Below are positions 1 through 6,443 of a stretch of DNA of 6,663 nucleotides, one piece after another. The position numbers and the translations under genes were made by a program. Source of the stretch: QYOJ01 sp043810345 (GTDB taxonomy: Bacteria > Bacteroidota > Bacteroidia > Bacteroidales > FEN-979); NCBI GenBank assembly GCA_043810345.1, contig JBDROF010000008.1, forward strand, positions 1 through 6,663. Direction: 5' to 3'. The notes under the pieces were generated by a model. The model was not told the DNA's origin. It saw nothing but the letters and a program-made list of their open reading frames with translations, and did not search any database. Within the stretch, counting starts at the first letter, position 1. Every line of letters begins with the position of its first letter.

Positions 1-1284
1 TTTGTTTCTCTCCCTGACGGTCAGCCAGAGAAGAGCTGAAATGGCCAGTGAGATCCCGCTGATGAGGAAGATGATATTTTTATTCGCGGATCTGTGCACG
101 ATGCCTCCGATCACAAAACTGGAGACAAGCTGCGGCAGCACCACAGAGAGGTTGAAAATCCCGATGAAGTAGCCCATCCTGGCTTTGTTGACCATTTCCG
201 ACATGATCGCAAAGGGCAGGCTTACTACGGCCGCCCACCCGAAGGTGAGCGCTCCCATCATGAGGTAAAGCAGGATGGCATTATGCGCCCAGAGGACGAT
301 GCCGAAATAACCCAGCGACATGGAAGCAACACAGAGTACCTGCGTAGGAACCCTGCCGATCTTTTTACTCAAAGGCTCCAGCAGGAAGGCGGGCCAGATG
401 AACCCGACCGCATTCAGGATAAAAAATGACCAGCCGATCATTTGGCCGGTCTGGGTTGCTGTTTCCGGATGGATCTTCTGTTCAATGAAAGCGATAATAT
501 AGATGAACATGGTCTGGATCCCCAGCCAGGAGAAACTATGCGCGAAATAGAGCTTGAAGAGCTCCCCCCACTGGGTGCGGATAACAGTGGGTTTGTCAGC
601 GGCAGCATCCTCAGATCTGGCTCCTGAACCTGGATCTGAATCTGACCCCGAATCCGAACCCGGACTCCCGAGTTCCCGGGGTTCCCGGATGAAGAAGAGG
701 GGACCGATGGAAAAAAGAAAGACAATCGCCACACCGGCATAGATCAGGGTGTAGTTGCCCAGCAGTGCGCGGGTGAGGTAAGCCAGGCTGCCGAAAAGGT
801 TGGAGACCGATTGCATCCAGGTGAACCCTTTGGTCCGGGGTTGTCCGTCCGGGGTGACGTCGGCGATGATCGACCGGGTGGGATTGAAGCTGATGTTGAT
901 GGCGAGATCGAGTGTGAGCGCTACGGTGATCGCCACGGCCATCAGGCTCCCGATCCCGAAAAAATCGTTGATCCTGTCGAGGTAGGGGAGGGCAAGGATC
1001 ATCATGGTAGCCAGGGCGCCGCCGATGATGATGAATGGCCGTCTCCGCCCTCCCCAGAACCAGATCCTGTCACTGATCAGCCCGATGATGGGTTGCCCGA
1101 TGATCCCGGCGATCGGACCTGCAGCCCAAACGATCCCGATCTCATGGATATCCAGGCCGTACCGTGTATAAAGGATCCAGCTCAGTACGGCTATCTGGAT
1201 CGACAGGGCAAATCCCATGGCGGTGGAGGGAAGGCCCAGGATGATATAAAATATGTTGCTGAGTTTTTTCTGGATCGCAAGCAT
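1..1284 (-). CDS. SLC45/GPH-like MFS sugar transporter (MFS-2), C-terminus beyond window
   Basis: The frame is open for 428 codons from the ATG at 1284 to the left edge, so the 3' end is missing. An in-frame TAA at 1296-1294 fixes the start region. The protein has the hydrophobic pattern of a 12-helix MFS carrier. The loop after helix 2 carries SDR (71-73) and GGRRRP (78-83), the SLC45/plant sucrose-transporter signature. NPTR and AD follow at 134-142, and a GYFIGIFN block lies near 371-378. These blocks align with the other transporter in the window (EPFR, AD, GVYMGIFN), so the two are paralogues. MFS-2 has Asn134 where the other has Glu122. The loop between helices 6 and 7 contains a Gly/Ser/Asp-rich insert (about 205-230) that the paralogue lacks. 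The expected role is proton-coupled import of maltose or a related glucoside across the inner membrane, judged from the malQ/amylase context. The exact substrate is not readable. Confidence 0.88.
   Translation of the reverse strand, partial: MLAIQKKLSNIFYIILGLPSTAMGFALSIQIAVLSWILYTRYGLDIHEIGIVWAAGPIAGIIGQPIIGLISDRIWFWGGRRRPFIIIGGALATMMILALPYLDRINDFFGIGSLMAVAITVALTLDLAINISFNPTRSIIADVTPDGQPRTKGFTWMQSVSNLFGSLAYLTRALLGNYTLIYAGVAIVFLFSIGPLFFIREPRELGSPGSDSGSDSDPGSGARSEDAAADKPTVIRTQWGELFKLYFAHSFSWLGIQTMFIYIIAFIEQKIHPETATQTGQMIGWSFFILNAVGFIWPAFLLEPLSKKIGRVPTQVLCVASMSLGYFGIVLWAHNAILLYLMMGALTFGWAAVVSLPFAIMSEMVNKARMGYFIGIFNLSVVLPQLVSSFVIGGIVHRSANKNIIFLISGISLAISALLWLTVRERNK
613..660 (-). repeat. In-frame 6-bp repeat encoding a (Gly/Asp)-Ser linker in MFS-2
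   Basis: On the minus strand eight imperfect hexamers follow each other in frame: GGTTCG, GATTCG, GGGTCA, GATTCA, GATCCA, GGTTCA, GGAGCC, AGATCT. They encode GS DS GS DS DP GS GA RS (residues 209-224) in the cytoplasmic loop between helices 6 and 7. The DNA just upstream (about 661-685) also carries degenerate CGGGAA-type repeats. A period of six keeps the frame, so copy-number change would lengthen or shorten the linker without breaking the protein. Confidence 0.75.
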
Positions 1285-1291
1285 GGTGTTC

Positions 1292-1312
1292 AATTACGAA
1301 TTACGAATGAAG
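1292..1312. repeat. Short 7-bp direct repeat upstream of MFS-2
   Basis: Two exact copies of aattacg (1292-1305) are followed by a degenerate copy, aatgaag. The array starts 8 bases before the MFS-2 ATG, and the first copy provides the in-frame TAA upstream of that start. The rest of the 95-bp gap (1313-1350) is AT-rich. I see neither a Bacteroidetes-type promoter (TTTG / TAnnTTTG) nor a hairpin with a U-tract in it. Confidence 0.55.
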
Positions 1313-1350
1313 AATGCAAGTATGATTTTAGATTGACGAATGGTATTTAT

Positions 1351-1413
1351 TTTGTGATTTGGCACTTGTGATTTGGAATTTATTTGTTATTTGGCATTTG
1401 TGATTTGTGATTT
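1351..1413. repeat. Imperfect 7-bp tandem array spanning the amylase stop codon
   Basis: Nine 7-bp units run in register: tttgtga, tttggca, cttgtga, tttggaa, tttattt, gttattt, ggcattt, gtgattt, gtgattt. The left part is intergenic. The right part is the 3' end of the amylase gene, whose TAA (1382-1380) falls inside the array. Confidence 0.7.
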
Positions 1414-3254
1414 ATCTCTATGATCTGTGCTGATTTCGGAGCTAGCGTTAGCGTATAAAGATCGGAAATATCTTTATCTGAGATGGTCTCGTGACCCATG
1501 GCATTCTGGGGAATGAAATCATTGAACCGTCCGGTATCGAGGGTATTTACCTCGTCATTCTTGTTCAAAACCACCATCACGGTATCAGAGGCATTATACC
1601 GGAAATAGACATACACGCCTTCCTGCGGAATGTAGTGCCGAAGTTGCCCTGTATGGATCACTGGTTTGGTTTTGCGCCATTGCAGGATGGTTTGCAGGTA
1701 GGCATACATCTCCTGCTCTTCCGGCGTTCTACCATTTTCCGTAAATGCATCCCGGACATCGCCAGGCCAGCCGCCGGGCACCTCTTGCCTGATGGCGCCA
1801 TGTCCCTCATCGTCACCTGTGGTCATCAGGATTTCCGTACCATAAAAAATCTGTGGGATCCCGCGGGTGGTCAGGATGAACGCCATAGCCATCTTCAGAT
1901 TACGAACATCATTCTGCTGGGTCTTCAGGTACCTGTTCACATCGTGATTGTCGGCGAAGGTGACCACATTCATCGGATTGGGGTAGGCTCCGTCCTGCGA
2001 CAACACCTCGTACAGGTGGAGGATCCCGGTATTCCATCCTTCAGGTTCGGTAAAGGCTTCCCGCAGGGCATCGTACATGGGAAAATCAAACACGCCCGGA
2101 AGGTGTGAGTTGTACCCGTCTTTGTTCGGAGCGTTCTGTTGCCAGTAGGCTACGCTCGAGGGGTAGGCCATCCAGCATTCGCCAACGATGTTTAAATGAG
2201 GATATTCATCCTTCATTCGTTTCCCCCATTCCGCCATCATATCCTTGAAGGGATACGGATGGGTGTCCTGCCGGATGCCATCGAGATGAGCATATTCGGT
2301 CCACCAGATGCTGTTCTGGATCAGGTAATTTTTCACAAAAGGATTATGCTGGTTCAGGTCGGGCATCGTCTGGTCAAACCATCCCTTGACAAACTTCACA
2401 CTGTCGGCCGGAGCGGCATAGGGATCGGATACAGTTCCTGCGCGGTACGAAGTGCGTGTAAATTCAGGCCATTCATTTATCCAGTCGGCCGTTGGGAGAT
2501 CCTCCATCCACCAGTGGGAGCTGCCGCAATGGTTGAAGATCATATCCATGATCAACTTCATTCCGCGATGATGTATCGAACCGGCAAGGGCCTTATAATC
2601 TTTATTGGTGCCAAACCGGGGATCAATTTTATAATAATCAGTGGTAGAATAGCCATGATAGGAATATTTCACCATGTTGTTTTCCAGCAACGGGTTGATC
2701 CACAGGGCGGTCACGCCGAGCTCTTCGAGGTACCCAAGGTGATCCCCGATCCCCTTGATATCTCCCCCATGCCTTCCGTTCGGATTGGCTCTGTCAACCC
2801 TCTCTTTCATCCCCGGAAGGTCATCGTTCGTGGTATCGCCATTGGCAAACCGGTCGGGCATCAGCAGGTAGATCACGTCGGAGGCGTCGAATCCCCGGTT
2901 AAGATGTTGGCTGAAATCACGTTTTTTTAATTCGTAGGTATATTCGGCCACCACCGCCTTTTCCTTCATGAACCTGACAGGAAATATCCCGGGTTTGGCA
3001 TCCGGGGTGACAACCAGGTTGACGAAAAGATAATTCGGATTTTCCACCCTGTCGGTACTCACCAGTTCCACCCCTGGATAGGCCAGGTGAACGGTCGTTG
3101 CCGAGATATTTTTCCCATATACCAGCAGCTGAAACTCGGGATGCCGGAATCCCGTCCACCAGAACGGTGGTTCGACGCGTAGTCCCTGGTTTTCCTGCGC
3201 GAAAAGGTTCAGGCTCAGGAATCCTGTTATAATTAATAGTATTCGAATCATCAT
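1380..3254 (-). CDS. Secreted GH13 alpha-amylase, neopullulanase/cyclomaltodextrinase type (SusA-like)
   Basis: This 624-residue protein hydrolyses alpha-1,4 (and probably some alpha-1,6) bonds in maltodextrins. Residues 1-20 form a signal peptide (hydrophobic core RILLIITGFLSLNLFAQ) without a lipobox Cys, so a periplasmic location is likely. Residues about 24-110 resemble the cyclomaltodextrinase N-terminal beta domain. The GH13 barrel follows from about 125, and a C-terminal beta domain runs from about 540 to 614. All GH13 motifs are present: region I DMIFNH (237-242), region II DGIRQD with nucleophile Asp330 and Arg328, region III GECW with acid/base Glu359, and region IV FADNHD with Asp438. 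Region V is MPDLN (297-301), which as I recall is typical of the mixed neopullulanase/cyclomaltodextrinase/amylase group. The start is MM at 3254/3251, and its A abuts the malQ stop. The last ten residues (NHKSQMPNNK) are encoded by intergenic-type repeat and are probably not part of the domain. The exact specificity is unresolved. Confidence 0.93.
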   Translation of the reverse strand: MMIRILLIITGFLSLNLFAQENQGLRVEPPFWWTGFRHPEFQLLVYGKNISATTVHLAYPGVELVSTDRVENPNYLFVNLVVTPDAKPGIFPVRFMKEKAVVAEYTYELKKRDFSQHLNRGFDASDVIYLLMPDRFANGDTTNDDLPGMKERVDRANPNGRHGGDIKGIGDHLGYLEELGVTALWINPLLENNMVKYSYHGYSTTDYYKIDPRFGTNKDYKALAGSIHHRGMKLIMDMIFNHCGSSHWWMEDLPTADWINEWPEFTRTSYRAGTVSDPYAAPADSVKFVKGWFDQTMPDLNQHNPFVKNYLIQNSIWWTEYAHLDGIRQDTHPYPFKDMMAEWGKRMKDEYPHLNIVGECWMAYPSSVAYWQQNAPNKDGYNSHLPGVFDFPMYDALREAFTEPEGWNTGILHLYEVLSQDGAYPNPMNVVTFADNHDVNRYLKTQQNDVRNLKMAMAFILTTRGIPQIFYGTEILMTTGDDEGHGAIRQEVPGGWPGDVRDAFTENGRTPEEQEMYAYLQTILQWRKTKPVIHTGQLRHYIPQEGVYVYFRYNASDTVMVVLNKNDEVNTLDTGRFNDFIPQNAMGHETISDKDISDLYTLTLAPKSAQIIEINHKSQMPNNK

Positions 3255-3257
3255 TTA
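3249..3257 (-). promoter_or_regulatory. Zero-gap malQ stop / amylase start junction (TAA-ATG-ATG)
   Basis: The malQ TAA (3257-3255) is followed without a spacer by ATG (3254) and a second in-frame ATG (3251). The preceding bases are a run of A with no Shine-Dalgarno-like sequence. The arrangement implies one transcript, and translation of the amylase probably by ribosomes that terminate on malQ and reinitiate. It is the only gene junction in the window without repeats. Confidence 0.6.
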
Positions 3258-4775
3258 TTTTTTTACACTAATGCTTCTCCCATAGAGAATTGTCAGCTTT
3301 GCCAGTTGTGTGGCCAGTTCTTCCGTGAAATCCATCGACTTTGCCCGCCATCTCCAGTTATTTACCGTCGTTCCCGGGATGTTCATTCGTCCTTCGCTGC
3401 CAAGTCCAAGCAGGTCCTGCATGGGGACAATGGCGGTATTGGCGACCGAGCTCCAGGCCAGCCGGATCAGATCCCAGTGAATATCCTCTCCGCCGGTATT
3501 CAGGTATTCCAGTACATACTCCCGGTCCTCTTCACTGGCCGATGCAAACCAGCCCCTTGTTGTATCATTATCATGGGTTCCTGTATAGACGATGCAGTTT
3601 CTGGTGAAGTTGAACGGAAGGTAGTCATTGGCTTCTTCGGAGTCGAATGCGAATTGCAGGATCTTCATACCGGGGAACCCGAATTCATCGCGAAGTGTCA
3701 CCACATCGGGGGTGATCACGCCAAGGTCCTCTGCAATCAACGGGAGTTTGCCAAACCGTTCCAGCATGGCCGTGAAGAACGCTTTCCCCGGTCCGTCAAT
3801 CCATTTCCCTTTGACTGCGGTTTTTTCGCCATAGGGTATCGCCCAGAAGCCTGCAAATCCACGAAAGTGATCAATCCTGAGGATGTCGAACAGGTCAAGG
3901 TTGGATCGGATCCGGTCAGCCCACCAGCGGAAAAGCTCCTCTTTCTGATCTCCCCAGCGAAACAGGGGATTTCCCCAAAGCTGGCCGGTCTCTGAAAAAT
4001 AGTCGGGAGGCACACCTCCAACCCGGATGGGATTCAGGTTCACATCATACTCGAAGAGGCCGGTATTGGTCCAGGCATCGACGCTGTCGGGGGAGATGTA
4101 GAGCGGAATATCGCCGATGATCCGGATGGAATGTTTATGGGCATACTCCTTGACTGATGTCCACTGCCTGAAAAAGAGATACTGGGTGAATTTATGGGTT
4201 TCGATCTCCTCCCCAACCAGTTCCTGGTATTGTTTTAAGGCGTCGGGGTGTCGTTGTTTGATCGGCTCCTCCCAGTCATACCAGGGCTTGAAATCAAGGT
4301 GGTGTTTTACGGCAAGAAACAGGGCATAGTCATTCAGCCAGGCGTAGTTCTCCTTCAGAAAGTTCCGGTATTTCAGTTTAACGGTAGGGTCCTGAATGTC
4401 ACTGAAATTTTTAAATGCTTTGTAGAGTAACGGTCTTCTGGCTTTTTGCACCCTGTCGAAGTTGACCAGGCCATCATCAAAAGCAGGAAAATCACTCAGA
4501 TCCTCCATGGTAAGCAACCGTTCTTTGACCAGTACCTCCAGGTCAATCAGGTTCGGGTTGCCCGCATGGGCTGAATAGCACTGGTAAGGGGAATCGGCAA
4601 ATCCGGTTGGTCCAAGCGGAAGGATCTGCCAGTACCGTTGCCGGCTCAGTTCAAGGAAATCAATGAAATCAAATGCAGCTTTTCCCAGGGCGCCAATCCC
4701 GAATTTTCCGGGAAGCGAAGTAGGATGCAGCAGGATCCCGCTGGCACGGTCAGATATAAGGTCATTGCACATCAT
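3255..4775 (-). CDS. malQ: 4-alpha-glucanotransferase (amylomaltase, GH77)
   Basis: MalQ moves 4-alpha-glucan segments between maltodextrins in the cytoplasm and releases glucose. The 506 residues match the usual size of short bacterial amylomaltases (about 500). There is no N-terminal CBM20 as in the long DPE2-like forms. The family N-terminus SGILLHPTSLPG is at 12-23 and SPYQCYSAHAGNP at 62-74. The 250s-loop block GGVPPDYFSETGQLWGNP spans 253-270. The catalytic set is intact: nucleophile Asp302 in RIDHFRG, acid/base Glu349 in IAEDLG, and Asp402 in THDNDT. There is no signal peptide. The start is ATG 4775 or the adjacent ATG 4772, because an in-frame TGA lies at 4784-4782. Both ATGs lie in the last full unit of the upstream 10-bp array, so residues 1-5 (MMCND) are repeat-derived and about ten residues precede the conserved N-terminus. 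The gene is followed directly by the amylase. Confidence 0.96.
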   Translation of the reverse strand: MMCNDLISDRASGILLHPTSLPGKFGIGALGKAAFDFIDFLELSRQRYWQILPLGPTGFADSPYQCYSAHAGNPNLIDLEVLVKERLLTMEDLSDFPAFDDGLVNFDRVQKARRPLLYKAFKNFSDIQDPTVKLKYRNFLKENYAWLNDYALFLAVKHHLDFKPWYDWEEPIKQRHPDALKQYQELVGEEIETHKFTQYLFFRQWTSVKEYAHKHSIRIIGDIPLYISPDSVDAWTNTGLFEYDVNLNPIRVGGVPPDYFSETGQLWGNPLFRWGDQKEELFRWWADRIRSNLDLFDILRIDHFRGFAGFWAIPYGEKTAVKGKWIDGPGKAFFTAMLERFGKLPLIAEDLGVITPDVVTLRDEFGFPGMKILQFAFDSEEANDYLPFNFTRNCIVYTGTHDNDTTRGWFASASEEDREYVLEYLNTGGEDIHWDLIRLAWSSVANTAIVPMQDLLGLGSEGRMNIPGTTVNNWRWRAKSMDFTEELATQLAKLTILYGRSISVKK

Positions 4776-4940
4776 TGCACATCATTGCACATCATTGCAC
4801 AGCATTGCACAGCATTGCACAGCATTGCACATCATTGCTCATCATTGCACAGCATTGCACCTCATTGCTCATCATTGCACATCATTGCACATCATTGCTC
4901 ATTATTGCACATCATTGCTCATCATTGCTCATTATTCCTC
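4761..4940. repeat. 10-bp tandem array, 18 units, over the malQ leader and start codon
   Basis: Eighteen units of 10 bp run without interruption, with plus-strand consensus atcattgcac. Variation is confined mainly to position 2 (t or g) and position 9 (a or t), plus gtcattgcac at the malQ end and attattcctc at the far end. There are no spacers, so this is not a CRISPR array. Each unit carries TGCA (where position 9 is a) and, on the minus strand, one ATG. The array covers most of the 202-bp gap between MFS-1 and malQ and extends 15 bases into malQ. The 10-bp period places each unit on nearly the same face of the DNA helix. Confidence 0.92.
4762..4785 (-). promoter_or_regulatory. Seven-codon upstream ORF overlapping the malQ start
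   Basis: The second array unit from malQ gives ATG 4785 and reads M M C N D V Q to a TGA at 4764-4762, out of frame with malQ and overlapping its first codons. The same peptide read from the third unit (ATG 4795) ends with TGA 4774-4772, which overlaps the malQ ATG as ATGA. This ORF follows mechanically from the repeat. Any effect on malQ translation is inference. Confidence 0.3.
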
Positions 4941-4944
4941 ATTT

Positions 4945-5042
4945 TCGTCTTTCGTCTTACGTCTTACTTCTTACGTCTCACGTCTCACGTCTCACGTCCC
5001 ACGTCCCACGTCTCACGTCCCACGTCCCACGTCTCACGTCCC
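4945..5042. repeat. 7-bp tandem array, 14 units, encoding the MFS-1 C-terminal tail
   Basis: Fourteen units keep an exact 7-bp register. Four degenerate units (tcgtctt, tcgtctt, acgtctt, acttctt) are followed by ten units of acgtctc or acgtccc (4973-5042). The acgtctc/acgtccc order partly repeats every three units (21 bp), which is seven codons. The array begins in the MFS-1 coding region, contains its TGA (4980-4978) and ends four bases before the 10-bp array. Confidence 0.9.
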
Positions 5043-6333
5043 TCACCCGCAACATGAAAAAGGCGGCGGCCAGCAGGCAAACCCCTCCGGCCATCACCGC
5101 AGCCATCCGGTCATTGTTCAAAAGGTTCAGCATCACCCATCCGAACACCAGGGAGGCAAAGATCTCCGGAAGGACGATAAAGAAGTTGAAGATCCCCATG
5201 TAGACGCCTGTCTTTTCGGGAGGCAATGAACCAGAGAGGATGGCGTAGGGCATGGAGAGGATACTGGCCCAGGCGATGCCTACTCCTGTCATGGAGAGCA
5301 GAAGAAGCCAGGGATCATGGATGACGGCCACCGAGAGAAGTCCTGCAGCGCCACAGGCCAGACTTATGATATGGGTCCAGCCCATCCCGATGTATCTCGC
5401 GATCAGCGGCAAAAGGAAAGCAAATCCAAAGCAAATGAGGGAGTACATGGCAAAACAAAGACCGGCCCATTCGATGCCCCGCTGGTATAGTTCCGACGTC
5501 TCCGAGGGTGCGCCAAACACATTCCGTGCAACGGCAACGGGAAAATAGAGCCACATGCAAAAGAGGCCGAGCCACGAAAAGATCTGAACCCAGGCCAGCT
5601 TCTTCATCGTCAAAGGCATGTGAAGGATATCCTGAAAGATTTCGGCAAAGAACCGGCCGATGCTACGCCGTTCCGCTTTTTTCGCCCTGAACGCTTCCAG
5701 ATCCTCCGGCGGGTACTCCCTGGTACGGAGGATGGTCCAGAGCACCGCCCCCAGAAAAACAGCGGCTCCGAGGTAGAAAGAGAGCTTTACGGTCAGCGGG
5801 ATGGCAGAGCCTTCACTGGCCCCGCTTTGCACCTCAAACAGGTTCGTAAGCAGCCAGGGAAGGGCCGAGGCAATGATCGCGCCGAGTCCGATAAAGAGGC
5901 TCTGCATGGCAAATCCCCTGGCCCGCTGCTTCTCCGGTAACAGATCTGCCACGAAGGCGCGAAAGGGTTCCATCGAGATATTGATCGAGGCATCCAGGAT
6001 CCAGAGCAGTCCGGCTGCCATCCAAAGCGCCGATGAGTTGGGCATGAAAATGAGGGCTGCGGAAGAGAGAAGAGCCCCCACCAGAAAATAGGGGCGCCTG
6101 CGTCCCAGCCGGTTCCAGGTACGGTCGCTCATGTTCCCGATGATGGGCTGCACGATCAAACCGGTAAGCGGTGCGGCGAGCCAGAGCAAAGGGATCTGAT
6201 CAGGTTCAGCGCCCAGGTATTCATAGATAGCGCTCATGTTCGCCATCTGAAGCCCCCACCCAAACTGGATCCCGAGGAACCCGAAACTCATGTTCCAGAT
6301 CTGCCAGAAAGAGAGAGGAGGCTTATGGGTCAT
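4978..6333 (-). CDS. SLC45/GPH-type MFS maltose or oligosaccharide transporter (MFS-1)
   Basis: This 451-residue inner-membrane carrier has about 12 hydrophobic helices. The N-terminus LSFWQIWNMSFGFLGIQFG (7-25) is characteristic of Bacteroidota members of this family. SDR (69-71) and RLGRRRPY (75-82) form the SLC45/sucrose-transporter loop signature, followed by MEPFRAFVAD (121-130) and, in the second half, GVYMGIFNFFIVLPE (376-390). The loop between helices 6 and 7 (about 203-240) is an ordinary charged linker. From residue 431 on, the C-terminus is repeat-encoded, with DVRRGTW occurring twice before DVRRET and the TGA. It is probably dispensable. The start is ATG 6333, with an in-frame TGA at 6339-6337 just upstream. 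It lies first of the three fully visible maltodextrin genes and is separated from malQ by the two arrays. The likely role is proton-coupled uptake of maltose; sucrose, trehalose or longer maltodextrins are alternatives. Confidence 0.92.
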   Translation of the reverse strand: MTHKPPLSFWQIWNMSFGFLGIQFGWGLQMANMSAIYEYLGAEPDQIPLLWLAAPLTGLIVQPIIGNMSDRTWNRLGRRRPYFLVGALLSSAALIFMPNSSALWMAAGLLWILDASINISMEPFRAFVADLLPEKQRARGFAMQSLFIGLGAIIASALPWLLTNLFEVQSGASEGSAIPLTVKLSFYLGAAVFLGAVLWTILRTREYPPEDLEAFRAKKAERRSIGRFFAEIFQDILHMPLTMKKLAWVQIFSWLGLFCMWLYFPVAVARNVFGAPSETSELYQRGIEWAGLCFAMYSLICFGFAFLLPLIARYIGMGWTHIISLACGAAGLLSVAVIHDPWLLLLSMTGVGIAWASILSMPYAILSGSLPPEKTGVYMGIFNFFIVLPEIFASLVFGWVMLNLLNNDRMAAVMAGGVCLLAAAFFMLRVRDVRRGTWDVRRGTWDVRRET

Positions 6334-6341
6334 CGGTCATT
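6328..6341. repeat. Two-copy 7-bp repeat at the MFS-1 start codon
   Basis: The bases ggtcatc and ggtcatt lie back to back, giving two ATGs seven bases apart on the minus strand (6340 and 6333). Only 6333 is in the MFS-1 frame. The outer ATG reads M T D D P and stops at TAA 6325-6323, so it overlaps the true start. No Shine-Dalgarno motif sits at a normal distance; the leader just upstream is AT-rich (AATAAATTT). Confidence 0.45.
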
Positions 6342-6350
6342 GGGAAATTT

Positions 6351-6443
6351 ATTCCTGCATTCTGCATTCTGCATTCTGCATTCCTGCATTCCTACATTCC
6401 TGCATTCCTGCATTCCTACATTCCTACATTCCTTCATTCCTGC
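6351..6443. repeat. 7/8-bp tandem array, 12 units, upstream of MFS-1
   Basis: The units in plus-strand order are attcctgc, attctgc three times, then attcctgc, attcctac, attcctgc, attcctgc, attcctac, attcctac, attccttc and attcctgc. The 8-bp units vary at positions 6 and 7, and the 7-bp units lack one c. The array fills 93 of the 111 bp between the T9SS gene stop and the MFS-1 ATG, and it ends one base from that stop. I see no terminator or promoter in this gap. Confidence 0.9.

Noticed and set aside
438..740. Minus-strand ORF of 100 codons overlapping the MFS-2 linker
   Set aside because: It is in another frame of a gene whose main frame shows clear membrane segments and family motifs. It is Ser/Arg/Pro-rich because of the hexamer repeats.
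811..1371. Plus-strand ORF of 186 codons opposite the start of MFS-2
   Set aside because: Its composition (runs of Asp, Pro, Gly, His) is typical of a transporter gene read backwards, and it runs into the intergenic repeat.
2196..2930. Long antisense ORF of 244 codons opposite the amylase
   Set aside because: It mirrors the conserved GH13 coding frame and has no coherent domain or membrane pattern. The minus-strand frame carries every catalytic motif.
4761..5042. Possible CRISPR array
   Set aside because: Units are only 7 or 10 bp and directly adjacent, with no spacers and no cas genes nearby.
4638..5229. Three overlapping plus-strand ORFs rich in His, Cys and Ser repeats across the arrays
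   Set aside because: The 10-bp and 7-bp units have no stop codon on the plus strand, so all three frames stay open at once. The ORFs start inside malQ on the wrong strand and match no known family pattern.
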